Assembly (NCBI GenBank): GCA_004555145.1
Contig: SFJB01000114.1
Location: 1 to 5,946, forward strand
Length of the DNA stretch: 5,946 bases
DNA from: Bacteroidales bacterium
GTDB lineage: Bacteria; Bacteroidota; Bacteroidia; Bacteroidales; UBA932
Direction: 5' to 3'
Shown here piece by piece: positions 1 through 4,648 of this stretch; position 1 is the stretch's first letter, and the number at the start of each line of letters is the position of its first letter. The position numbers and the translations under genes are program-made. A model generated the notes under the pieces. It was not told the DNA's origin. It saw only the letters and a program-made list of their open reading frames with translations, and ran no database searches.

Positions 1-1
1 A

Positions 2-928
2 ATTTGGAAGGGCGGTTCTTCACTGATGCTCATCCTGGGTGATTCTGCCTCCAGGCTCTCCGTTGATATAGATATAATCTGTCCGCCTGGGACAGATATC
101 ATGCGGTATTTGAACGGGTATGAACAGTTCGGCTTTACAGACTGCACCATGATTGAGCGCCAGCAGCGCTCCAGCGTTCCAAAGAGCCATTCGAAACTTC
201 ACTATGAGATGGCCTACAAGAACGAGCATCAGCAAGAAGATGCAATTGTTCTGGATGTCCTGTACGAAGACAGTCAGTACCGCAGAGTTGATAGTCGCCC
301 GATTGTTTCTCCATTCTTTGAAAGTGAAGAACCGGCCATCAGTGTGAGGGTTCCTTCCGTGAATGATATCCTTGGAGACAAGTTGACCGCATTCGCGCCC
401 AACACATGCGGAATTCCATATTTCAAATCGGGGAGAGCGCGTTCTCTTGATATTATCAAACAGCTTTTCGATGTGTCCCGCTTGATGGACGCGACCACAG
501 ATTTCTCCGTTGTGCGCGATGTGTTCAATAAAATTGTCCCCATTGAACTTAGATACAGAGAACAGGCTCCGGATGTTGCTCCAGTATTTGAGGATATCCG
601 TCAGACAGCACTGTGTATCTCCACGCGGGGCGCAGAAGGTATCGGCCAGTTTGACTTGCTGCAGGATGGCATCAAGAGAATGCAGGCCTTTATGCTCCGC
701 AGACGCTATATGATCGAGGATGCCACCGTGGATGCGGCAAAAGCGGCGCTCCTCGCGACAATGCTGGAAAAGGGCGTTGATTCCTTTACACCATACTCTT
801 CGGACCTGGAAGGCCTGGCTGAATTACGGCTCGCAGATACAGTTCCCGTTCGCCTTTCGCGGCTAAGAAGGAACAATCCTGAATCCTATTACTATTGGGT
901 CAAGGTCAGCGAACTGCTGAAACTCTGA
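2..928 (+). CDS. AbiEii/AbiGii-family nucleotidyltransferase toxin, 5' end missing
   Basis: This is the C-terminal 308 residues of an AbiEii/AbiGii-type nucleotidyltransferase, the toxin half of AbiE-type (type IV) toxin-antitoxin and abortive-infection modules. The open frame continues left of the first ATG (base 26) to the window edge. Those extra codons read IWKGGSSL, the family's KGG(T/S)SL nucleotide-binding motif, so the ATG at 26 is internal and the gene is truncated by the window. About 10 residues later comes RLSVDIDI, whose two aspartates (in-window residues 22 and 24) fit the DxD metal-binding pair. A third candidate carboxylate is in VLDVLY (residue 85). Further on, DILGDKLTAF (around residues 122-131) and RARSLDIIKQLFDVSRL (around 145-161) match the conserved lysine and the R..D..DL helices of the family. 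The AbiEi antitoxin normally lies just upstream, which would be off the window. All visible catalytic motifs are intact. The target in the cell cannot be told from sequence. The family assignment is firm; activity is inferred. Confidence 0.88.
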   Translation: MWKGGSSLMLILGDSASRLSVDIDIICPPGTDIMRYLNGYEQFGFTDCTMIERQQRSSVPKSHSKLHYEMAYKNEHQQEDAIVLDVLYEDSQYRRVDSRPIVSPFFESEEPAISVRVPSVNDILGDKLTAFAPNTCGIPYFKSGRARSLDIIKQLFDVSRLMDATTDFSVVRDVFNKIVPIELRYREQAPDVAPVFEDIRQTALCISTRGAEGIGQFDLLQDGIKRMQAFMLRRRYMIEDATVDAAKAALLATMLEKGVDSFTPYSSDLEGLAELRLADTVPVRLSRLRRNNPESYYYWVKVSELLKL

Positions 929-1149
929 TGACAAAGAGAGACAGGAAACCAGGTTTCCCGTCTCTCTGTAACTATTATCAGCCCTTGCGCAGGGCCCTTA
1001 ATGTCTAATACTCCTCCCTCGAGCTCCTCGAGATTCTCAATCACCTCTTCCGGAGCGCCGGAACGGTTAGCATAATCTATAAGTTCTTCTTTGCTTGCCG
1101 GCCATGGAGCATCGTCCAGGCTGCTGGCCAATTCGAGTGTCCAATACAT
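892..1149 (-). CDS. DUF2795-like small protein with an altered C-terminus
   Basis: This is an 85-residue open frame. Residues 1 to about 42 (MYWTLELASSLDDAPWPASK, then EELIDYANRSGAPEEVIENLEELE) match a small Bacteroidales protein of the DUF2795 type that I recognise from memory; its function is unknown to me. Homologues I remember run to about 72 residues, with an acidic segment (IEDIWPDYP-like) and an end like EDEY or EEEY. Here the reading frame instead runs into non-family sequence, passes through two hairpins and ends inside the 3' end of the convergent AbiEii gene. In the +1 frame, directly after the conserved part, bases 1016-1005 read GAG GAG TAT TAG (E-E-Y-stop), which looks like the family's natural end. 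This suggests that an internal deletion of roughly 20-25 codons with a frame change produced the tail. The start is supported by the strongly conserved N-terminus. It could be a decayed gene. Confidence 0.72.
   Translation of the reverse strand: MYWTLELASSLDDAPWPASKEELIDYANRSGAPEEVIENLEELEGGVLDIKGPAQGLIIVTERRETWFPVSLCHQSFSSSLTLTQ
935..967. terminator. Hairpin between convergent genes, probable terminator
   Basis: Seven bases after the AbiEii stop is a long inverted repeat. Bases 935-942 pair with 960-967 (8 bp), an A/C mismatch follows, then 944-949 pair with 953-958 (6 bp) around a 3-base loop. There is no good T-run on the plus strand, and only TTT follows on the minus strand, so it is a strong hairpin but a weak textbook intrinsic terminator. 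It probably ends AbiEii transcription and may also stop leftward transcripts from the DUF2795-like gene. Confidence 0.55.
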
Positions 1150-1164
1150 AGTTTACAAACTCAA

Positions 1165-1182
1165 GTTCCGCACCTGCGGAAC
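1165..1182. promoter_or_regulatory. Perfect inverted repeat in the leader of the DUF2795-like gene
   Basis: GTTCCGC (1165-1171) and GCGGAAC (1176-1182) form a perfect 7-bp stem with a 4-base loop. The repeat lies 16 bases upstream of the ATG at 1149, inside the predicted 5' untranslated leader of the minus-strand gene. A second small dyad, AGTTT (1150-1154) with AAACT (1157-1161), lies between it and the start codon. It could be an mRNA hairpin affecting translation or a dimeric-protein operator; the sequence does not decide. Confidence 0.5.
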
Positions 1183-1201
1183 ATAAATAACATATTTTTC
1201 G

Positions 1202-1209
1202 CAAAGATA
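1202..1209 (-). promoter_or_regulatory. Candidate promoter -7 box for the DUF2795-like gene
   Basis: The minus strand reads TATCTTTG, an exact match to the Bacteroides -7 consensus TAnnTTTG, 52 bases upstream of the ATG. It is the same octamer (and the same TATCTTTGCG decamer) as the rpsU -7 box. No convincing TTTG is seen about 20 bp upstream, where the sequence belongs to the rpsU terminator stem, so the promoter may be weak or the match partial. Confidence 0.5.
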
Positions 1210-1210
1210 T

Positions 1211-1241
1211 AAAAAAATCCGGATGCTTGACAGTATCCGGA
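1211..1241 (-). terminator. Rho-independent terminator after rpsU
   Basis: Read on the minus strand, TCCGGAT (1241-1235) pairs with ATCCGGA (1224-1218) over 7 bp around a 10-base loop, and is followed at once by seven T residues (1217-1211). It lies 20 bases beyond the rpsU stop codon, in the right orientation. It is a textbook intrinsic terminator, so rpsU transcripts should end here. Confidence 0.88.
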
Positions 1242-1261
1242 CCAAAATGTATCTACTTTGA

Positions 1262-1456
1262 TTACTGCTCGTCCTGAAGACGGAGGTGCTGAACGTAGAT
1301 GGCCTTCATTTTTGCCACACGACGCTTCTCAGAAGGCTTCTCGAAGTTCTTGCGTGAGCGCAGCTCACGGATTGCTCCGGTCTTCTCGAATTTCCTCTTG
1401 AATTTCTTCAACGCGCGATCGATGTTCTCGCCTTCCTTTACTGGTACAATTATCAT
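1262..1456 (-). CDS. rpsU: 30S ribosomal protein bS21
   Basis: The gene encodes a 64-residue, lysine/arginine-rich protein starting MIIVPVKEGENIDRALKKFK, followed by the characteristic RKFEKTG and RSRKNFEKPSEKRR segments of ribosomal protein bS21. The length is typical. bS21 sits on the 30S platform next to the 3' end of 16S rRNA and the anti-Shine-Dalgarno. In Bacteroidota it is known to help sequester the anti-Shine-Dalgarno, which explains why these bacteria rarely use that signal. The gene has its own promoter (1488-1519) and terminator (1211-1241), and its start is fixed by an exceptionally strong ribosome binding site at 1464-1475. It follows the sirtuin gene on the same strand with a 44-base gap, so some readthrough transcription is possible because no terminator is seen between them. 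Confidence 0.97.
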   Translation of the reverse strand: MIIVPVKEGENIDRALKKFKRKFEKTGAIRELRSRKNFEKPSEKRRVAKMKAIYVQHLRLQDEQ

Positions 1457-1463
1457 TTCTAAA

Positions 1464-1475
1464 TCACCTCCTTTT
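1464..1475 (-). promoter_or_regulatory. Unusually strong Shine-Dalgarno of rpsU
   Basis: The minus strand reads AAAAGGAGGTGA, with GGAGG ending 10 bases before the rpsU ATG. It covers the full complement of the conserved CACCUCC end of 16S rRNA. No other gene in the window has a comparable site. This fits known Bacteroidota biology: most 30S subunits have an occluded anti-Shine-Dalgarno, while rpsU keeps a strong site that ribosomes lacking bS21 could use, giving feedback control of bS21 synthesis. Confidence 0.9.
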
Positions 1476-1487
1476 CAATTGCGGGCG

Positions 1488-1519
1488 CAAAGATAAGTAA
1501 TTATTTCAAAAGTTCCAAA
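1488..1519 (-). promoter_or_regulatory. rpsU promoter
   Basis: On the minus strand TTTG (1519-1516), a 20-base spacer and TATCTTTG (1495-1488) match the Bacteroides housekeeping sigma consensus (TTTG / TAnnTTTG) at both boxes. The -33 box lies inside the last codons of the sirtuin gene. Transcription would start roughly 25 bases before the rpsU ATG, just ahead of the Shine-Dalgarno. A short dyad, TTGCG (1479-1483) with CGCAA (1486-1490), straddles the predicted start site. Confidence 0.75.
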
Positions 1520-2211
1520 CATTCCCGCATTCCTTCACTTGCAACTTTTTTGATATGCCTTATGCGGCTGTCGTGCAGCCTCATTTCCGCAGGATCGACA
1601 AGGTAAATCGGAGCCTCCCAGGGAGCGTAACGGTACAAGCCTGCCGCCGGATATACGCTCAGCGAAGTACCCACGATAATCACGGCATCCGCCTTGGACA
1701 CTATGTCTATCGCTCTCTCCATCTTCGGCACCGCCTCTCCGAAAAAGACTATGTGCGGCCGGTACTGCGCTCCATTCGGGGCGATATCGCCCAAACCGAC
1801 ACTGCCGTAGCCTATGTCCACGACCAGTTTCTCGGAGTACCCGTCCTCCTCGTTGCAGCTGTTCTGCGGGCGTATCTTTGTGAGTTCGCCGTGCAGGTGA
1901 ATCACGTGCGTGGAGCCGGCCCTCTCGTGAAGATTGTCCACGTTCTGGGTTATCACATCCACCCGGTACCTCTCTTCCAATTCCGCTATGAGCCTGTGCG
2001 CCTCATTCGGACGGGTCTGCGCCAACTCCGCCCTGCGCTTGTTATAAAACTCCAGCACAAGCCCCGGGTCGGAGGCCCAACCCTCGACCGATGCCACCAC
2101 CATAGGGTCGTAGTCGTTCCAGAGGCCATTGTTGTCCCTGTATGTCTGCAGTCCGCTCTCTGCGCTTACGCCGGCGCCTGTGAGCACTGCTATTGATTTC
2201 ATTGCACTCAT
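1501..2211 (-). CDS. NAD-dependent protein deacylase, SIR2 family (class III-like)
   Basis: This 236-residue cytosolic sirtuin removes acyl groups from lysines using NAD+. In order it shows GAGVSAESG (residues 12-20, NAD binding), YRDNNGLW, YNKRR (56-60), TQNVDNLHERAG (88-99), the catalytic histidine in HLHGE (H107), FFGEAVP, and GTSLSVYPAAG near the C-terminus. Y56 and R59 form the YxxR pair that in SIRT5 and CobB recognises succinyl and malonyl lysine, so desuccinylase or demalonylase activity is likely. The zinc-ribbon cysteines are absent: the segment after HLHGE holds one cysteine. Bacteroidales homologues I recall also lack the ribbon. I chose the ATG at 2211 because it overlaps the upstream ATPase stop as ATGA, which implies translational coupling. 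The frame extends upstream to another ATG at 2244, but those residues lie within the ATPase gene, and the family starts just before the GAG motif. The ATG at 2202 is also possible. Confidence 0.93.
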   Translation of the reverse strand: MSAMKSIAVLTGAGVSAESGLQTYRDNNGLWNDYDPMVVASVEGWASDPGLVLEFYNKRRAELAQTRPNEAHRLIAELEERYRVDVITQNVDNLHERAGSTHVIHLHGELTKIRPQNSCNEEDGYSEKLVVDIGYGSVGLGDIAPNGAQYRPHIVFFGEAVPKMERAIDIVSKADAVIIVGTSLSVYPAAGLYRYAPWEAPIYLVDPAEMRLHDSRIRHIKKVASEGMRECLELLK

Positions 2212-3302
2212 ATCTTCATACCGAAATACGCTGTCCTCACCCAATACTCGAAGAGCGGGTCAATGATATGCGGAACACCGGCGTCGTCGAAGTACACTAT
2301 TTCCTTGCGGCACAGTGCCTCCTTGAGTCTGAGCACGTTTGCCGATGAGTTGAGTTTGTACTGCTCAATGATTTCCGTGCTGGAAAACTTGGTATGCCCG
2401 TCGAGTATCGCCTTGAGGAAACGAAGCTGGAAAGAGGTGAGGTCATATATCATATCCAGGAATCGGGGCTGGTGCACTGAAATCACCTGGCCAAGTGCCT
2501 CGGTGAGCACCGAATCCATAATGTAGCCCCTGCTCAAGGCATCGCAGATCGAACAGAAGTGATTGATATAAAACATATTGCCACGGAAGAGCTTGCACAC
2601 TCCCAGCAGCAGATCCCTCTCGGTAACCTTACCAGTGGAATTGAATCCGCGTATAATGTGGTCAATAATAAGGCGCGCGTCGATTTCCGGCAGACGCAGG
2701 CGTTCGCAGCACTTGCGGAACCTGTAATGTTCACGCAGGATCCGGGACATAGCGTTGATGCGGGAGCCGCAGAAAATGAAACCGGCGTCGCACGGACCCT
2801 CCCCAAGCACATCTTCAAAGGCTGAGAGTATGCCGTCGCCGTCCTCAGTGAGCATCACGTTCTGGAATTCGAGCAGGAGCACGTACACGCGCTTCCCTTT
2901 CGACTCCGAGATGCGGCGCGCCAAGGAAACGGCGGCACGCAGATCATTGCTGTCCACATCCCAGTTCAGCGAAACCACCTCGCCCTCACGCTGATACGAA
3001 TTGGCATCGAAGACCAGATGCGTAGATCCGAGCATGTTCGCGGCGGCATCCGCATATTCTGCCGGCGTGCTCCAGAACGACTTCAGGAGTTCGGAACTGA
3101 GCTGTTTCACGAAATCAGCCACGCTTCGCAGGCTCATCAGGTCCACAATCACAGGCACGAAATCCGCACCCGACGCCTTCATATTGAGGAAAGTCTGGCG
3201 CACCAGGGACTGCTTACCGCTCTTCGGCGGCTCCGATATGACGACGTTTTCCCGCTGGACGAGCAGGTTCGCGAGCGCACGTGCTTCGTTTACACGACCC
3301 AC
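2208..3302 (-). CDS. AAA/STAND-like ATPase with winged-helix C-terminus and degenerate P-loop
   Basis: The gene encodes a 364-residue protein resembling the archaeal-type or AAA_14-like ATPases common in Bacteroidales; the cellular role is unknown to me. The N-terminal GR..EARALANLL segment precedes a P-loop EPPKSGKQSL (residues 24-33) that lacks the first glycine and has Gln31 where Ser/Thr normally binds Mg. The Walker B-like strand is VLLLEFQNV (141-149), with Leu in place of the usual Asp and Glu145 kept. CGSRINAM (178-185) fits the sensor region. From about residue 285, TSFQLRFLKAILDG, STEIIEQYKLNSSANVLRL and IIDPLFEYWVR look like the winged-helix domain and the closing DPLFE.W motif of the family. 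The annotated start is a GTG with no Shine-Dalgarno. The same frame runs upstream to 3356 and encodes family-like residues (DKYFTFNKYVTG, 3347-3312) but has no ATG, GTG or TTG there, so the true start is unresolved. The stop overlaps the sirtuin ATG. Confidence 0.8.
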   Translation of the reverse strand: MGRVNEARALANLLVQRENVVISEPPKSGKQSLVRQTFLNMKASGADFVPVIVDLMSLRSVADFVKQLSSELLKSFWSTPAEYADAAANMLGSTHLVFDANSYQREGEVVSLNWDVDSNDLRAAVSLARRISESKGKRVYVLLLEFQNVMLTEDGDGILSAFEDVLGEGPCDAGFIFCGSRINAMSRILREHYRFRKCCERLRLPEIDARLIIDHIIRGFNSTGKVTERDLLLGVCKLFRGNMFYINHFCSICDALSRGYIMDSVLTEALGQVISVHQPRFLDMIYDLTSFQLRFLKAILDGHTKFSSTEIIEQYKLNSSANVLRLKEALCRKEIVYFDDAGVPHIIDPLFEYWVRTAYFGMKI

Positions 3303-3409
3303 GTGGATTGCGCCGGTGACGTATTTATTAAAGGTAAAGTACTTGTCCTTAACACTTTATCCAAAATTGACCACTGCCACTGCTTTTGACAATTGTTCTT
3401 TTCATACCA

Positions 3410-3417
3410 CAAATATA
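3410..3417 (-). promoter_or_regulatory. Candidate promoter -7 box for the ATPase-sirtuin pair
   Basis: The minus strand reads TATATTTG, an exact TAnnTTTG match, about 100 bases upstream of the GTG start of the ATPase. No clear TTTG stands about 20 bp further upstream. The long leader it predicts would include the in-frame conserved extension (3347-3303) and a short ORF at 3405-3349. It is divergent from the greA promoter, and the two regions lie within about 60 bp of each other. Confidence 0.45.
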
Positions 3418-3438
3418 CCTAATATTTCACTGCTTTCA

Positions 3439-3470
3439 TTTGCTGTCCGAACTATTCTTGTGTAAATTTG
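3439..3470 (+). promoter_or_regulatory. greA promoter
   Basis: TTTG (3439-3442), a spacer of exactly 20 bases and TAAATTTG (3463-3470) match both boxes of the Bacteroides consensus promoter. It lies 29 bases before the greA ATG, giving a short leader of about 20-25 bases without a Shine-Dalgarno. A second -7-like octamer, TAATTTTG (3473-3480), follows 10 bases later but has no matching upstream box, so it may be a secondary start. Confidence 0.75.
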
Positions 3471-3499
3471 ACTAATTTTGCGGAACAAGGCTACGCATT

Positions 3500-3970
3500 A
3501 TGGAATACCTTTCAAAAGAAAGATACGGGCAGTTGTCCGAAGAGCTCAAGTGGCTTATCAACGAGGAATACCCCCGAATCAAGGACGAATTGTCGGAAGC
3601 TCGCGCCCAGGGAGACTTGAGCGAGAACTTCGAGTACCGCGCCGCCCGCAGGGCTCAGGCAAAGGCGATCAGCCGCATCCGCTTCCTTCAGAAGGTGCTC
3701 CAGCACTCCAGGGTAATAGATACCAAAGCCCTGCCGAAAGACCGGATTTCCCTGCTGAGCAAAGTGGAGTTCACCAACCTGTCCACCGGAGTCAGCCGCT
3801 GCTTCACTCTCGTCGGCCACCACGAGATGGACTTGGAGCAGGGCAAACTGTCCTGCAAATCCCCTATCGGACTCGCCCTGATGGGCAGGAAGGCCGGCGA
3901 GATTGTGGATGTGCAGGCCCCTGCCGGCACTTACCGGATCAGAATTGACAAGGTGGAGATTGGGGAATAG
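3500..3970 (+). CDS. greA: GreA-type transcript cleavage factor
   Basis: This 156-residue GreA/GreB family protein would enter the secondary channel of RNA polymerase and stimulate cleavage of backtracked RNA. Residues 1 to about 75 form the N-terminal coiled coil. At its tip lies QGDLSENFEYRAARRAQ, with the catalytic acidic residues D39 and E42 (D41 and E44 in E. coli GreA). The DLSEN.EY.AA wording is GreA-like rather than GreB-like. The C-terminal FKBP-like domain ends with KSPIGLALMGRKAGEIVDV and PAGTYRIRIDKVEI, the usual SPIG..L.G...GE.V.V..P.G pattern. The length fits the family (about 158). It is transcribed alone from a consensus promoter, divergent from the ATPase gene. Bacteroidales genomes often carry a second GreA-like protein, so this could be the paralogue rather than the principal GreA. 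No clear terminator follows. Confidence 0.93.
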   Translation: MEYLSKERYGQLSEELKWLINEEYPRIKDELSEARAQGDLSENFEYRAARRAQAKAISRIRFLQKVLQHSRVIDTKALPKDRISLLSKVEFTNLSTGVSRCFTLVGHHEMDLEQGKLSCKSPIGLALMGRKAGEIVDVQAPAGTYRIRIDKVEIGE

Positions 3971-4012
3971 TCAGCTCTGGATCAAATGTTGCCCAAAGAA
4001 ATTTCACCATTA

Positions 4013-4044
4013 TTTGCGTTTCAATTTAAAGTTAACCAAATTTG
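4013..4044 (+). promoter_or_regulatory. Ferritin promoter
   Basis: TTTG (4013-4016), a 20-base spacer and CAAATTTG (4037-4044) fit the Bacteroides promoter with one mismatch (CA for TA in the -7 box). The spacing is identical to that of the rpsU and greA promoters. It lies 35 bases upstream of the ferritin ATG. No recognisable Fur or OxyR operator can be called by eye. Confidence 0.6.
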
Positions 4045-4079
4045 CAGCACGGACATAAAGTTCTTAAATTAATGATAAA

Positions 4080-4562
4080 ATGATTAGCAAGAAACTCGAA
4101 AACGCCATCAACGATCAGATCGTTGCTGAGCTTTGGTCTTCAAACCTCTATCTCTCAATGGCCCTTTTCCTCAAGAAGGAAGGTTGGAACGGTTCCGCAA
4201 ACTGGATGTTCAAGCAGGCCGACGAAGAGAAGGAACACGCCCTCACAATGGCAGACTACCTAATCAAGCGCGGAGGAGAAGCACGAGTGGGAAAACTTGA
4301 CGAAGTTCCTTTCGGATGGAAGAGCCTCCTCGAAGTTTTTGAGGCTGTTTACAACCACGAGTGCCACGTATCCAAACTCATAGATGAGCTCGTCGATCTG
4401 GCTTCGGCAGAGAATGACAAGGCCACCCAGGACTTCCTCTGGGGCTTCGTTCGCGAGCAGGTGGAGGAAGAAGCTACCGCTGCCGGCATCGTCGACTCCC
4501 TCAAGCACGCCGGTGAGCACTGCCAGTTCCACGTTGACACCGAACTTGCACAGCGTAAATAA
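4080..4562 (+). CDS. ftnA: Bacterial non-haem ferritin
   Basis: This 160-residue four-helix ferritin subunit would assemble into a 24-mer cage in the cytoplasm, oxidise Fe(II) and store it as mineral. All ferroxidase residues known from E. coli FtnA are present at the same numbers: E17 (AELWSSNLY), E50 and H53 (DEEKEH), E94 (YNHE), and Q127, E129 and E130 (REQVEEEA). Y24 is also conserved. No haem-binding bacterioferritin methionine is evident at the equivalent place, and the length and motifs are those of FtnA rather than Bfr or Dps. It is monocistronic, with its own promoter at 4013-4044 and a strong terminator at 4591-4635. There is no Shine-Dalgarno. A three-codon ORF (ATG ATA AAA TGA, 4072-4083) overlaps the ATG. 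Confidence 0.97.
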   Translation: MISKKLENAINDQIVAELWSSNLYLSMALFLKKEGWNGSANWMFKQADEEKEHALTMADYLIKRGGEARVGKLDEVPFGWKSLLEVFEAVYNHECHVSKLIDELVDLASAENDKATQDFLWGFVREQVEEEATAAGIVDSLKHAGEHCQFHVDTELAQRK

Positions 4563-4590
4563 TACGCCTGCAATCCTTTAGGCTTATTCC

Positions 4591-4635
4591 GAGAGTGGCT
4601 AAAAGGTCGATTGACTGATAGCCACTCTCCTTTTT
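4591..4635 (+). terminator. Rho-independent terminator after the ferritin gene
   Basis: GAGAGTGGCTA (4591-4601) pairs perfectly with TAGCCACTCTC (4619-4629) over 11 bp, enclosing a 17-base loop with a possible inner 3-bp stem (4606-4608 with 4613-4615). It is followed by C and TTTTT (4631-4635). It begins 28 bases after the ferritin stop. It also lies just beyond the convergent lactonase stop (4649), but the minus-strand side has no T-run, so it mainly serves the ferritin gene. Confidence 0.9.
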
Positions 4636-4648
4636 CTATGGTAACGGC

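Noticed and set aside
26..28. ATG at 26 as the start of the AbiEii gene
   Set aside because: The frame is open to the left and encodes the essential KGGSSL motif before this ATG, so it is an internal methionine.
981..995. GCCCT-TGCGC-AGGGC hairpin as a second terminator
   Set aside because: The stem is only 5 bp, there is no T-run on either side, and it lies inside the minus-strand reading frame. It is noted as part of the hairpin-rich junction only.
1555..2196. 213-codon open frame on the plus strand
   Set aside because: It is antisense to the sirtuin, whose motifs are unmistakable; the frame is a by-product of its codon pattern.
2212..2244. ATG at 2244 as the sirtuin start, adding 11 residues
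   Set aside because: The extension lies inside the ATPase coding region and has no family resemblance. The ATG at 2211 overlaps the ATPase stop and stands near the NAD motif as expected.
3478..3948. 156-codon open frame overlapping greA in another frame
   Set aside because: The greA frame carries the coiled-coil tip and FKBP-like motifs. The other is proline/arginine-rich shadow sequence.
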